Shown: positions 8,515 to 17,981, counted from the first letter of the stretch. The stretch is DNA of 64,000 nt from Bacteroides sp. OM05-12 (GCF_003438995.1 NZ_QSUN01000004.1:1-64000), one strand, 5' to 3'. The notes: generated from the sequence alone by a model not told the origin. Made by a program: numbers and translations.

Positions 8515-9543
8515 TTATTTTTCAACTTCAACTTCTATACCATCTGCCAATCGGGATTGTCCTGCAATAACCACCTGTGAACCATTGTCCACACCCGATT
8601 TCAACTCATATTCACCTGCCATACGACGACCCAATTCAACCTTATTATAAGAGACTTTACCATCCTTATACACATACACAAAGCGTTCGCCTGATCCGAT
8701 TTGTTTCACAATAGCACGATCCGGCACAACCACGCGGTCAAGCACTCCGAAACTCAAGGTCACACGGGCAAACATACCCGGACGCACACGTTGGTCACTA
8801 TTATTCAAGACCACTTCCACAGGGAAAGTACGTGTAGATGAATCAATAGTAGGATAAATTAAGTTCACTTTACCTTGAAACTCCTCATCACCGTATACAT
8901 CTAATTTTATAGCAGCAGGCATTCCTTTTTTCATATAAGCAAAATACCCCTCGGATACATTGATTATTAGCTTAACCGGAGTAATCTGTTCTACTGTCAG
9001 AACCGGGCTTCCACCGCTATACATATCTCCGTTATCATAATTACGGGCTGTTACAATACCATCAATCGGACTTACCAAATAAGTGTTCTCTTTAAGGTTT
9101 TTATAAGCTGTCTTCGCAACGTCCAAACTGGTCTTCTTTGCATCCCACTCAGATTTAGACACTCCTCCTACTTTGTAAAGTTCATCCACACGATTAAATT
9201 CTACCTGAAGATTGTCCAACTGTGTTTTGGATTGTTTCAAATTCGCCATATCCATCTGTACCAGCTTCTGCCCTTTCTTCACATGATCACCGACCTCTAC
9301 AAATATCTCTTCAATACGTACAGGCATTGACGGCGCTATATTATTTTTCACATCAGCTTCAACAGTAGCTGTAAAGTTCTCTATCTGATCTACAGGCTCT
9401 GTTTTTACTAAAGCTAATTTTACTTTCACTTTATTCTCTTCCTGTGTAGTTTGCCCGTCTGCTTTCTGTTCTCCTCCTCCGCAAGAAATTAATGAAAGAG
9501 CTGCAGCCCAAATTACTAACTGAATTTTTCCAAATCGTTTCAT
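8515..9543 (-). CDS. RND efflux periplasmic adaptor lipoprotein
   Basis: Membrane fusion protein of 342 residues. The leader ends in SLISC, giving a lipidated cysteine at residue 21 and inner-membrane anchoring. After it come the lipoyl half-motif (EEIFVEVGDHVKKGQKLVQM), a short coiled-coil hairpin (about residues 105-145), the second lipoyl half (LVSPIDGIVTARNYDNGD) and beta-barrel and membrane-proximal domains ending near VVIAGQSRLADGIEVEVEK. It links the RND pump to the TolC channel. It sits between them in the operon with gaps of 13 and 21 bases. Confidence 0.94.
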   Translation of the reverse strand: MKRFGKIQLVIWAAALSLISCGGGEQKADGQTTQEENKVKVKLALVKTEPVDQIENFTATVEADVKNNIAPSMPVRIEEIFVEVGDHVKKGQKLVQMDMANLKQSKTQLDNLQVEFNRVDELYKVGGVSKSEWDAKKTSLDVAKTAYKNLKENTYLVSPIDGIVTARNYDNGDMYSGGSPVLTVEQITPVKLIINVSEGYFAYMKKGMPAAIKLDVYGDEEFQGKVNLIYPTIDSSTRTFPVEVVLNNSDQRVRPGMFARVTLSFGVLDRVVVPDRAIVKQIGSGERFVYVYKDGKVSYNKVELGRRMAGEYELKSGVDNGSQVVIAGQSRLADGIEVEVEK

Positions 9544-9564
9544 ATAATGTTCTATTTAATTTAC

Positions 9565-10914
9565 TTAGTTATTCATACTGTCATCTTCGTGTCCCAAAAC
9601 CTTATCCAAGTCTGCTTTAGCTATCAGATAGTCATAAATAGACTGGTTATAAATCAATTGTGCCTGTGTAAGCGCAACTTCCGAGCTATTCAATTCAAGA
9701 ATAGTTCCATTTCCCACCTCATAACGTTTCTCGGCAATCATACGTCCTTTTTCTGCCTGAAACACAGCTTCTTTATTACTTACCACCTGCTCCGTACTTG
9801 CAGACATATTATCCATATAGCTTTGAACTTGCATATTCAACTGACGCTGTACATTTACACGATTATCAACCAACTGACTCAACTGAATCTTCGTTTGCTT
9901 CGTCTTCGTAAAATTACTAGCTTTAAACAATGGTATACTCAGGCTCAAACCAAATGTAGAATATGGGAACCACTTGTAGTGAGCTATTTTAAAATCATTA
10001 TTCAATGACGTATACATATAATTAAAAGAAGCGGCAAGAGTAGGCAGGAAGTTAGTACGCTGCACTTTCAGACTCCGTTGCAACATCTTCTCATTTAAAT
10101 CCAACTGCTTCAAATCGCTATTATTGTTCAGATTTATCGGATCGGAATTAAGTTGACGTTTAAACATTTCCATTTCATAATCCTGCAACTTTCCATTAAT
10201 CGCTATTTGCAAATCAGGTTCAACCCCCAACAATACTTTCAATTGAAGTTTCGCCAAGTTCACTCCATTTGCAGCAGATACGACAGAAGGTTTCAGGCTA
10301 CGCATCTGCACTTCCGCACTAATTTTATCATATTCGCTAACAAGTCCTTGCTCAAATTTAGCTTTTACGATATTATAATTCTCCTCACTCTGCGCATAGC
10401 TTTTCTTCAAAACTTCATAACTATCCTGAGACAAGAGTAATTGATAGAATGCCTTTGTCACCTGATTGACCATATCTAATTTAGAAGCGCGAGATTTTTC
10501 CAACGCTAAATCAACATCAGTTTTTGTCAACTTAATACTCTGATAGAGAGCCGGAGCATAGATAGGAAGACTGACTGTCAAGCCACCACTATAGGAATTA
10601 TCACTACCCATTTGGATAGTCTGAGGCTCACCACCTAAATCCATCACCACCGTCTGCTTTTTAATAGCCCTTGAATAACTTCCAGCCAAAGCCACTTCCG
10701 GAAATAATCCGGCAAAAGCTTCTTTACGAGCTTCTTTCTTCAATTTTATTTCCTTATCCGCTACTCTGATCGTAGGATTCTCACTTAGAGCAATCTCCAA
10801 AGCCTGATTTAAATCTAACCTCAATGTGTCTTGTGCTTTTACTAATGGTATAACCATTAACAAGGACAAAGCCAGCAAAAGTTTTTTACTAACCATAAAC
10901 TTAATTGTGTTCAT
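9565..10914 (-). CDS. TolC family outer-membrane efflux channel
   Basis: Outer-membrane factor of 449 residues with a cleavable signal ending near LVKA. It shows the two-fold repeat of the family: each half has long helical stretches around a short beta segment, starting with LNQALEIALSENPTIRVADKEI and ending with YNQSIYDYLIAKADLDKVLG. It would form the tunnel exit of the tripartite pump encoded by the next two genes. It lies 17 bases after the TetR gene, so the regulator is co-transcribed with its likely target operon. Confidence 0.93.
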   Translation of the reverse strand: MNTIKFMVSKKLLLALSLLMVIPLVKAQDTLRLDLNQALEIALSENPTIRVADKEIKLKKEARKEAFAGLFPEVALAGSYSRAIKKQTVVMDLGGEPQTIQMGSDNSYSGGLTVSLPIYAPALYQSIKLTKTDVDLALEKSRASKLDMVNQVTKAFYQLLLSQDSYEVLKKSYAQSEENYNIVKAKFEQGLVSEYDKISAEVQMRSLKPSVVSAANGVNLAKLQLKVLLGVEPDLQIAINGKLQDYEMEMFKRQLNSDPINLNNNSDLKQLDLNEKMLQRSLKVQRTNFLPTLAASFNYMYTSLNNDFKIAHYKWFPYSTFGLSLSIPLFKASNFTKTKQTKIQLSQLVDNRVNVQRQLNMQVQSYMDNMSASTEQVVSNKEAVFQAEKGRMIAEKRYEVGNGTILELNSSEVALTQAQLIYNQSIYDYLIAKADLDKVLGHEDDSMNN

Positions 10915-10931
10915 ATATTTATTATTCTGAT

Positions 10932-11579
10932 TTATTTTTGGGAGCGATATTCTTTAATAAAGTTTTCCAGAATTTCCTGTCCTCTTTCCGTGGAAATTCC
11001 ACGCATATAGACGAACATAATGGACTCGTACACTTCTACAAAAGAATAAGCACTGCAAAGATTAGTATTCATCAAGATATTTACTTGTTCACGAACTAAC
11101 AAATTTATAATTTCGAAATTTACATCACTACGGAATATACCTTGTTCAATTCCTTTATTAAAAAAGGCGACCGTATTCTCCGAGTTTTCTTCATGGTTAT
11201 GCTTAACCATAGCTTTCACTTTCGGATATTTACTCATATCCTCAAAAAAGCGTTTATTTTTCTTATGGTATATCTCAAGGCTTTTCTTATAAAACTTCAG
11301 CAAAACTTCTAACACATTCTCGGATTCATTCAATACCTGTTGCAAAGCTTTTTCCGTTTCCTTTTGCTGACGTGATACACATTCCATCAATAAAGATTCT
11401 TTATCTTGGAATATTTCATAAAGCGTACGTTTCGATATAGAAAGAGTATTCGCTATATCATCCATCGTAATTGTCTTAATACCATATTTAGCAAAAGCAT
11501 CAATGGCTGTTGCTACTATGCGCTCTCTAAGTTCTACTCTGGAGGCAGATAAATCGTTAATATTCTCATGTATCATCAC
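10932..11579 (-). CDS. TetR/AcrR family regulator of the efflux operon
   Basis: Transcriptional regulator of 215 residues. The N-terminal helix-turn-helix is clear: RIVATAIDAFAKYGIKTIT, then MDDIANTLSISKRTLYEIF and DKESLLMECVSRQ, residues about 20-75. The C-terminal ligand domain is helical and not assignable to a ligand. It is first in the operon with TolC, the adaptor and the pump, the usual design for an autoregulated repressor released by the exported compound. Upstream are a complete promoter and a 20-bp inverted repeat that overlaps the -33 box, a good operator candidate. Confidence 0.9.
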   Translation of the reverse strand: MMIHENINDLSASRVELRERIVATAIDAFAKYGIKTITMDDIANTLSISKRTLYEIFQDKESLLMECVSRQQKETEKALQQVLNESENVLEVLLKFYKKSLEIYHKKNKRFFEDMSKYPKVKAMVKHNHEENSENTVAFFNKGIEQGIFRSDVNFEIINLLVREQVNILMNTNLCSAYSFVEVYESIMFVYMRGISTERGQEILENFIKEYRSQK

Positions 11580-11620
11580 AAATATTTAGCTGATTTTTTT
11601 AACTTTTCATGTTAACGGGA

Positions 11621-11650
11621 CAAATATAGATAGAAAACTCCAAAGGCAAA
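11621..11650 (-). promoter_or_regulatory. Promoter of the efflux operon
   Basis: On the minus strand TTTG (11647-11650), an 18-base spacer and TATATTTG (11621-11628) match the Bacteroides -33/-7 consensus. The start codon is 42 bases downstream. Confidence 0.65.
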
Positions 11651-11667
11651 CATAGTTTTTTATGTTT
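11648..11667. promoter_or_regulatory. Candidate TetR operator
   Basis: Perfect inverted repeat AAACATA, six-base spacer, TATGTTT. It overlaps the -33 element of the efflux promoter, so a dimer bound here would block RNA polymerase. That binding is inferred from position and symmetry. Confidence 0.45.
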
Positions 11668-11782
11668 TAATCTCTAATTGATAATTATTAATTTTTACCA
11701 TGCTATATTGAAATATTAGTTAAACAGCCCGGCCGGTTCATTTTAGTATCCACCCCGACTTACATATATGAATAGATTTTTG

Positions 11783-11790
11783 TAATTTCG
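11783..11790 (+). promoter_or_regulatory. Candidate -7 box for dnaG
   Basis: TAATTTCG, one base from TAnnTTTG, lies 29 bases before the dnaG start. No -33 element is clear. Confidence 0.35.
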
Positions 11791-11818
11791 CATCCACAAA
11801 AGGAGAAAAAACAAGATA

Positions 11819-13801
11819 ATGATAGACCAAGCGACTATAGACCGAATAATTGATGCAGCACAAATTGTGGATGTAGTATCAGAGTTCGTAACCTTACGCA
11901 GGGCAGGAGTCAATTATAAAGGCCTGTGTCCTTTCCATAATGAGAAAACTCCGTCATTCGTAGTATCTCCTTCAAAAGGCTTATGTAAATGCTTCAGCTG
12001 CGGAAAAGGTGGAAATGTGGTACATTTCATTATGGAGCATGAACAACTTTCTTATTATGAAGCATTAAAATTCCTTGCCAAGAAATATAATATAGAGGTA
12101 AAAGAACGGGAATTGACTGATGAAGAGAAACAAGTTCAAAGCTTGCGGGAAAGTTTATTCATTGTCAACGGATTTGCGGCGGAATACTTTCAAAGTATCC
12201 TTTATAACCATATCGACGGGAAATCCATCGGTATGGGTTATTTCAGACAAAGAGGTTTCCGGGATGACATTATTAAAAAATTCCAATTAGGATACAGCAC
12301 CGATCAACGAGATGCCCTGGCACAAGAGGCAATGAAAAAAGGGTATCAACAGGATTATCTCACCAAAACCGGACTTTGCTATACAACGGACGACGGACGA
12401 ATACGCGACCGTTTCTGGGGAAGGGTGATTTTTCCGGTCCACACTCTTTCGGGAAAAGTTGTCGCATTCGGAGGACGTGTATTAAAGACAGATGCCAAAA
12501 CAGCTAAATATGTCAACTCTCCCGAGTCGGAAATCTATCATAAAAGCAGCGAACTTTACGGCATTTATTTTGCGAAACAGGCTATTGTAAAACAAGATCG
12601 TTGTTTCCTGGTAGAAGGTTACACAGATGTTATCTCCATGCACCAATCGGGCATTGAAAATGTTGTTGCATCCTCCGGAACATCCCTTACCTCGGGACAA
12701 ATACGATTAATTCATCGTTTTACAAATAACATAACCGTACTTTACGATGGCGACCGAGCCGGAATCAAAGCCTCTATCAGAGGTATTGATATGCTATTGG
12801 AAGAAGGAATGAATATCAAAGTAGTTCTTTTACCGGACGGCGACGACCCTGATTCATTTGCACGTAAGCACAATGCTACGGAGTTTCAGGCATATATTGA
12901 AAGTCATCAAGTCGATTTTATCCGTTTCAAAACGAACCTGTTACTTGAAGAAGCAGGCAAAGACCCGATTAAGCGCGCCGAACTGATTTCCGACATAGTC
13001 CGAAGCATTTCAGTTATACCCGAAGCCATCGTACGTACCGTATATACCAAAGAATGCAGTCAGCTTCTGCAAGTAGACGAGAAGTTACTCATAGCAGAAG
13101 TTGCCAAACTGAAAGGGCAACAAGCTGAAAAAGCTGCAACACCAATAAAAGCGGGAACAGAAGGAAATCCCTCCCCAAACGGTGAGGAAACAACTCCTAC
13201 TGATACATACAGCACTTATATCCCGCAAGAAGGGAAAGAACATACAGAATTCTATCCCAAAGAACAGCTTATTATGCAAATTCTGATACGTTACGGTGAG
13301 AAAGTAATGTGCCACATCTCTAATGAAGAAGGTGAAAACATTCCAATAACCGTCATTGAATATATTATCAATGATCTAAAACAAGATGAATTATCTTTTC
13401 ATAACGCATTACACCGTACTATTCTATCAGAGGCCGGAACACATATCCACGACAAAAGCTTTGTGTCCGAACGCTATTTCCTTGCACATCCTTCACAGGA
13501 AATAAGCAAACTGGCTGCCGAATTAGCAAGTGACCGTTATCAATTAAGTAAATATCACTCCAAAGCACAACACGTCATAGCGGATGAAGAACGTCTTTAC
13601 GAACTTGTACCACATTTAATGATTGATTTTAAAAGTGCTATCATCAAAGAAGAACTAAAACACATACTCCGTGCATTACAAAATCCCGATAATATTAAGG
13701 ATGAGACAAAATACATGGAAATAATGAAGCGTTACAGAGATTTATGTCTGATACAGAGTGAGATGGCAAAACATCAAGGTGACCGGGTGGTTATCCCCTA
13801 A
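11819..13801 (+). CDS. dnaG: DNA primase DnaG
   Basis: Replicative primase of 660 residues that makes RNA primers for the lagging strand. The CHC2 zinc finger is intact (Cys37, His40, Cys58, Cys61 in CPFHNEKTPSF and CKCFSCGKGG). The core follows with FGGRVLKTDAKTAKYVNSPE. The TOPRIM motifs are present: VEGYTDVISMHQSGI with the catalytic Glu and VLYDGDRAGIKA with the metal-binding Asp residues. A Gln/Ser/Thr-rich linker near residues 440-475 leads to a C-terminal helicase-binding region of about 180 residues. It is a single gene on the plus strand, followed by the repeat-bearing gap that separates it from folE. Confidence 0.97.
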   Translation: MIDQATIDRIIDAAQIVDVVSEFVTLRRAGVNYKGLCPFHNEKTPSFVVSPSKGLCKCFSCGKGGNVVHFIMEHEQLSYYEALKFLAKKYNIEVKERELTDEEKQVQSLRESLFIVNGFAAEYFQSILYNHIDGKSIGMGYFRQRGFRDDIIKKFQLGYSTDQRDALAQEAMKKGYQQDYLTKTGLCYTTDDGRIRDRFWGRVIFPVHTLSGKVVAFGGRVLKTDAKTAKYVNSPESEIYHKSSELYGIYFAKQAIVKQDRCFLVEGYTDVISMHQSGIENVVASSGTSLTSGQIRLIHRFTNNITVLYDGDRAGIKASIRGIDMLLEEGMNIKVVLLPDGDDPDSFARKHNATEFQAYIESHQVDFIRFKTNLLLEEAGKDPIKRAELISDIVRSISVIPEAIVRTVYTKECSQLLQVDEKLLIAEVAKLKGQQAEKAATPIKAGTEGNPSPNGEETTPTDTYSTYIPQEGKEHTEFYPKEQLIMQILIRYGEKVMCHISNEEGENIPITVIEYIINDLKQDELSFHNALHRTILSEAGTHIHDKSFVSERYFLAHPSQEISKLAAELASDRYQLSKYHSKAQHVIADEERLYELVPHLMIDFKSAIIKEELKHILRALQNPDNIKDETKYMEIMKRYRDLCLIQSEMAKHQGDRVVIP

Positions 13802-13923
13802 TCTCAAATTCATAAAGAACACCCGATTTTCTCATTTTCTTCATACAGACGAACATTATCAATACCATAAGGGAATAATAATTTTCCTCCTAAGGAATAA
13901 GCAAATTCAAGCGTATCGGTGCA

Positions 13924-14143
13924 CCGAAAGATGTAGTGCGTTAGGCAAGAAGACGTAGTGCATCAAACACAAAGATGTAGCGCATTTATATAGACCATGC
14001 AAAAAGCGCGACAAATTTTCAGCGTTCATAAGGGAGATTAATGTCACAAGTTTTCTTTTTTGAGGCTTTTTAAAAGATAAAGTACTGATAATGAGCTCCG
14101 CGACAAAAATAAACGAGGGGTATATAAATTCTATAAAATATAG
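13924..14143. repeat. 220-bp dispersed intergenic element, copy A
   Basis: This element fills most of the 399-base gap between the convergent genes dnaG and folE. It has a near twin at 57500-57720 in the same orientation. The first third holds three 22-base units with anchors at 13931, 13953 and 13975 (ATGTAGTGCG, ACGTAGTGCA, ATGTAGCGCA). The rest is a conserved block including CATGCAAAAAGCGCGACAAA and GTTCATAAGGGAGATTAATG. By eye about nine in ten positions of that block match copy B. A weak 7-bp stem at 14142-14169 (AGGTAGA/TCTACCT) lies between the element and the end of folE. It may be a REP- or MITE-like element. No terminal inverted repeat or target duplication was found. Confidence 0.75.
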
Positions 14144-14200
14144 GTAGAAAAACGCTGATTTCTCTACCTTAAATATCATAAGTAAGTATCAGAAACAAAA

Positions 14201-14788
14201 TCAGGAATTACGAATCAGGTTCATAAATTCCTCACGCGTTTTAGCCTGATTAAATGCTCCGGTAAAATCAGAAGTAGTAGTAACAGAGTTCTGCTTCTCC
14301 ACCCCACGCATCTGCATGCACATATGACGTGCTTCTACCACCACCATTACACCCAAAGGATTCAATGTATCTTGAATGCATTGCTTAATCTGAAGTGTCA
14401 TGCGCTCCTGTACTTGCAAGCGATGAGAAAATATATCTACTACACGGGCTATCTTACTCAACCCCGTAATATAACCGTTAGGAATATAAGCAACATGCGC
14501 TTTACCATAAAAAGGAAGCATGTGATGTTCACAAAGAGAGAAGAAATCTATATCTTTTACAATCACCATCTGACTGTACTCCTCTTGAAATTTAGCAGAA
14601 CGAAGCACTTCATGAGGATCCATTGTATATCCTTTTGTTAAATTAAGCATAGCTTTTGCTACCCGTTCCGGTGTTTTCAACAACCCTTCACGCTCCGTGT
14701 CTTCCCCGAGTAAAGAAAGTACCTCTTTATAATGAACCTTCAATTGTTCAATTCTCTCTTGTGGCAATGCCCCTTGTAGTTCTTGCAT
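14201..14788 (-). CDS. folE: GTP cyclohydrolase I
   Basis: Enzyme that converts GTP to 7,8-dihydroneopterin triphosphate, the first step to folate and related pterins. The family motifs are seen: [39 protein letters not shown] with zinc-binding Cys and catalytic His residues, and [11 protein letters not shown] with the second zinc cysteine. I chose the start at MQELQGALP, one base after the stop of the SPOR gene. A longer reading would run 32 bases into that gene and add 11 atypical residues. It is last in the operon from DUF1599 through tpiA. Confidence 0.95.
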   Translation of the reverse strand: MQELQGALPQERIEQLKVHYKEVLSLLGEDTEREGLLKTPERVAKAMLNLTKGYTMDPHEVLRSAKFQEEYSQMVIVKDIDFFSLCEHHMLPFYGKAHVAYIPNGYITGLSKIARVVDIFSHRLQVQERMTLQIKQCIQDTLNPLGVMVVVEARHMCMQMRGVEKQNSVTTTSDFTGAFNQAKTREEFMNLIRNS

Positions 14789-14789
14789 G

Positions 14790-15245
14790 TTATAGTGAAA
14801 TATTAATGACCTCTTTAACAATAGACACCTCTTTAAAAACTCCGGTTGCTTTCAGTTTACGCATGGTTGCATCTGCTTCCTCTATACTTTTAAAATCTCC
14901 TACCCGGCATAACCATCGGGGAGATGAAAAATGAGTATAAACCGGAAGTTCGGGAAAATACTCCTTAACCTGAGACGCTTTTGCCGCAGCTTCTTCCCTT
15001 GCTATACGAGAATTGTTTCCCGCATAAACCTGAACGCGATAACCTGTTGTTTTAAGAACCTTTTTTTCACCCGATCCATTATTTGAATCCGGTTTTCCAA
15101 TCAAAGCTCCTATACGCGAATCCTGATGGATAGTTACTTTCCCTTCACCCGCCTTACGCGTTTCAAGGTCTTTTAATATATCCTGAGACTGTGAATAAAA
15201 AGGCATCATCAGAAAACAGACAAAAAAGAATAAAAAGGTTCTCAT
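14790..15245 (-). CDS. SPOR domain periplasmic protein
   Basis: Exported protein of about 151 residues. The signal peptide is [22 protein letters not shown] chose this Met because the 11 codons before it are not signal-like. After a short charged region comes a C-terminal SPOR domain of about 75 residues: [19 protein letters not shown], then [14 protein letters not shown] strands with [24 protein letters not shown] domains bind glycan strands without stem peptides, often at the division septum, so a peptidoglycan-related role is likely. It lies in the tpiA-folE operon, two bases before folE. Confidence 0.85.
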   Translation of the reverse strand: MRTFLFFFVCFLMMPFYSQSQDILKDLETRKAGEGKVTIHQDSRIGALIGKPDSNNGSGEKKVLKTTGYRVQVYAGNNSRIAREEAAAKASQVKEYFPELPVYTHFSSPRWLCRVGDFKSIEEADATMRKLKATGVFKEVSIVKEVINISL

Positions 15246-15317
15246 ACATGTATCCGTTAAGAAATAAATTAAAAACAAAAATGTACAGGCGAAACAAGTC
15301 CGCCTGACAATATTTTA

Positions 15318-16073
15318 TTAATTAAAAGCGTCGATGATGCCTTTGAAATCAGCTACTTTCAGCGCAGCTCCACCAATCAAACCACCGTCAACATCCGGAT
15401 TAGCGAACAATTCTTTAGCATTGGAAGGCTTACAGCTACCACCATAAAGGATAGAAGTATTTTCTGCAACTTCTTTGCCATACTTATCAGCTACCAAAGA
15501 ACGGATGTAAGCATGAATCTCCTGTGCTTGTTCAGGAGTAGCAGTTTTACCCGTACCAATAGCCCAAACCGGTTCATAAGCCAAAATAATTTTAGAGAAG
15601 TCCTCAGCAGACAAAGAGAAAACAGAAGCCAACTGAGCAGCTACAACTTCGTTTTGTCTGTTTGCTTCACGTTCTTCCAAAACTTCACCGATACAGAAGA
15701 TAGGAGCCAAACCGTTAGCCAAAGCCAATTTTACTTTCTCAGCAAGTATCTCTACTGTTTCGTGATAGTAAGCACGACGTTCAGAGTGTCCTAATATAAC
15801 ATATTTTGCACCGGTAGAAGCTACCATAGCAGCAGAAACTTCACCTGTATAAGCTCCGGATTCTTTATCTGCACAGTTTTCTGCTCCAACACCGATTTTA
15901 GCCGGATTAACAAGCGGAGTAACGGATGCAAGATGGATAAACGGAGTACAGATGATCACATCACAATTTTGTTTTTCTGCAGCCAATGCTTCATTCAATT
16001 CTTTAGCCAAAGCAATACCCTCCTGAAGGGTTTTGTTCATTTTCCAGTTTCCTGCAACAATGTTTTTTCTCAT
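15318..16073 (-). CDS. tpiA: Triose-phosphate isomerase
   Basis: Glycolytic isomerase of 251 residues that interconverts dihydroxyacetone phosphate and glyceraldehyde 3-phosphate in the cytoplasm. Motifs are complete: [11 protein letters not shown] (substrate Lys), [28 protein letters not shown] (catalytic His), [20 protein letters not shown] (catalytic Glu and flexible loop) and [15 protein letters not shown] (phosphate site). Length is normal. It lies in the middle of the five-gene minus-strand operon. Confidence 0.98.
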   Translation of the reverse strand: MRKNIVAGNWKMNKTLQEGIALAKELNEALAAEKQNCDVIICTPFIHLASVTPLVNPAKIGVGAENCADKESGAYTGEVSAAMVASTGAKYVILGHSERRAYYHETVEILAEKVKLALANGLAPIFCIGEVLEEREANRQNEVVAAQLASVFSLSAEDFSKIILAYEPVWAIGTGKTATPEQAQEIHAYIRSLVADKYGKEVAENTSILYGGSCKPSNAKELFANPDVDGGLIGGAALKVADFKGIIDAFN

Positions 16074-16100
16074 TTTGTTCTAATTATTTTAAAGGGTTAA

Positions 16101-17423
16101 TTAAACAGTCTCTTTATTCTCGTTTTCTTTTTTCTTCTTTTTCTCTCTTCTTCTATCCAGACGCTTTACAATAACTATATCCAGACCGATAAACAACAAT
16201 AATGGAATAGCAAACCATAAAACAACATTTATAATTGTATGTGTCATACTATCCGGCACTAATTGGCCAACCTCTATTTTATCCAGTTTGTCTGTCAGAA
16301 CATATTCATCAGGCAAATTATTATCACTCCATTTACGATAAACCGTACCGTCTTTCAAGAGCAATAACCCCGGATTGGAACGTATAATTGTTTTCAACGT
16401 TATATCATCCGTCAAACAAAAAGGATATTCCGCCCCGGTTTTATCTTTCCATTGCTCTATATCTTCCTCTAAAGAAGAAGTCAAGCAATAGAAACCATAA
16501 CCGTTTTCCACACTATAATCATAAATTTCATTTATCAAGTCAATATTACTGTCATCCGCTTCGCTCATGCGATGAGCAATCAACAGAAAAGTATATCCTT
16601 TATCTTCCAATACCTGTTCCGTAATATCTTCTCCGTCAGCTATATTCATAATAGAAAAATCATGAATAGCAGGCTCATAACCTTTTTCCTTCACAATCGT
16701 ACGCGAGTCAACAAACGTCCATGTACTGTCAGGATAGTCAGCCAGTGTAAACTCTTTCCTCACACCGTCTTTCTCCAATATAAACACGCTTTCATAAACA
16801 CTTTGCTTCGCACCTTCCGGTATGGACATGGCTTGAGGAATATTTGTCCCTATCTTATAAGGACGGAAATCAAAAATCGGCAAGTAATACAAACAATAGG
16901 CAGAAACGCCAACAATAAATACTAACGTATAAACGGCCACAAGCCACTGTGACTTCTCACTCACGAAACGTACAATGCGATTGCCCCATTTAAAAACAGA
17001 GATAGCAGCAATAAGTAAAAAAACATTCTTCCAAAATGTTTCCCAATTAGTCAGTATCCATGCATCACCGAAACAACCACAATCTGAAACCGGATTCTTC
17101 AATGCCAAATAAAGAGTAAGCGGAGTCATAACAAGCATCACCAAAAGAATAAGCACGGTACTCAGCTTACGCCGTATACCAAAAAGCAAATAGACGCCCA
17201 AAGTAAACTCCAGCATTGCAAGAAGAATAGATGCCAAAATAGGAACAAAATCCGGAATGAAAGATGTCCACCCAAATGCTTCAAGATAATCTTGGATTTT
17301 ATATTGCGTACCCAGCGGGTCTACTCCTTTTACGAAGCCCGAAAATATAAAAACAATAGCCAGGACAAAACGACAAAAGTTCGTCCAGACTCCTTGTATC
17401 ATATGTAAACGATTATTCTCCAA
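16101..17423 (-). CDS. DoxX/MauE-like membrane protein with thioredoxin-like domain (BT_3928 type)
   Basis: Integral membrane protein of 440 residues. The N-terminal half has four helices like DoxX/MauE proteins and a conserved SDCGCFGD motif with Cys115 and Cys117 after the third helix. After a further helix near 160-178 comes an exported domain of about 200 residues with a thioredoxin-like pattern (FLLIAHRMSEADDSN, NPGLLLLKDGTVYRKWSDN) but no CxxC pair. One more helix near the C-terminus is followed by a very basic tail of Lys, Arg and Glu. The layout suggests a redox role in the periplasm, unproven. It overlaps the DUF1599 gene by 11 bases. Starting at Met8 would remove the overlap. Confidence 0.8.
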   Translation of the reverse strand: MENNRLHMIQGVWTNFCRFVLAIVFIFSGFVKGVDPLGTQYKIQDYLEAFGWTSFIPDFVPILASILLAMLEFTLGVYLLFGIRRKLSTVLILLVMLVMTPLTLYLALKNPVSDCGCFGDAWILTNWETFWKNVFLLIAAISVFKWGNRIVRFVSEKSQWLVAVYTLVFIVGVSAYCLYYLPIFDFRPYKIGTNIPQAMSIPEGAKQSVYESVFILEKDGVRKEFTLADYPDSTWTFVDSRTIVKEKGYEPAIHDFSIMNIADGEDITEQVLEDKGYTFLLIAHRMSEADDSNIDLINEIYDYSVENGYGFYCLTSSLEEDIEQWKDKTGAEYPFCLTDDITLKTIIRSNPGLLLLKDGTVYRKWSDNNLPDEYVLTDKLDKIEVGQLVPDSMTHTIINVVLWFAIPLLLFIGLDIVIVKRLDRRREKKKKKENENKETV

Positions 17424-17955
17424 ATTCCAATTTGATTAATCCAAAGACCGAATAATTAATCATATCCATATAATTCGCATCAATACCTTCCGATACGACC
17501 GTCTGCCCCTCATGGCTCTCAATCTGCTTCGTCCGGTATATTTTCATCAGAATCAAATCCGTATAAGAACTGATCCTCATACTGCGCCATGCCTCATCAT
17601 AGTCGTGATTCTTGGCAATCATCAGTTCCAAAGCCTCTTTCGCATACTTATCATAAAGAGCTAATGCCTCATCTTCTGTCATATCTGCAGATTCGGAGTG
17701 TCCCAATTCCAATTGAATCAATCCGATGATACCATAATTTACAATAGCAATAAACTCGGAACGAATCCCTTCATTGACCATCGTGACGCCTTTAGTTTCA
17801 ATACTCCGTATTCTGTTAGCCTTGATAAATATTTGATCTGTCAATGATGTAGGACGCATTATTCGCCATGCCGCACCATAATCATGCAATTTCTTGGCAA
17901 ACAAATCACGACAGATAGCTATTACATGTTCAAATTGTTGTTTAGTATCTTTCAT
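17413..17955 (-). CDS. DUF1599 protein, internally duplicated
   Basis: Soluble protein of about 180 residues made of two tandem copies of one helical unit. The first contains KKLHDYGAAWRIMRPTSLTD and the second KNHDYDEAWRSMRISSYTD, each followed by a matching IxIKANRIRSIE / LMKIYRTKQIE helix and by EGI...INYxxxGLIxLE. This is the DUF1599 pattern. The repeated His-Asp and Glu residues could bind metal, as in nucleotide pyrophosphohydrolase folds, but that is inference. I chose Met at 17955 because the -7 box at 17974-17981 overlaps any longer start. It is first in the tpiA operon. Confidence 0.88.
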   Translation of the reverse strand: MKDTKQQFEHVIAICRDLFAKKLHDYGAAWRIMRPTSLTDQIFIKANRIRSIETKGVTMVNEGIRSEFIAIVNYGIIGLIQLELGHSESADMTEDEALALYDKYAKEALELMIAKNHDYDEAWRSMRISSYTDLILMKIYRTKQIESHEGQTVVSEGIDANYMDMINYSVFGLIKLEFGE

Positions 17956-17973
17956 ATCTTTATGAATAGGCAG

Positions 17974-17981
17974 CAAAGGTA
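17974..17981 (-). promoter_or_regulatory. -7 box of the DUF1599-tpiA-folE operon
   Basis: Minus-strand TACCTTTG, a full match to TAnnTTTG, lies 18 bases before the chosen DUF1599 start and just after the terminator of the preceding unit. Its position argues against a start further upstream. Confidence 0.5.

Noticed and set aside
13907..14179. Possible 90-residue minus-strand gene between dnaG and folE
   Set aside because: It lies over the dispersed element. The twin element keeps only about 22 of the residues before a stop, so a full-length gene is unlikely. A very short peptide remains open.
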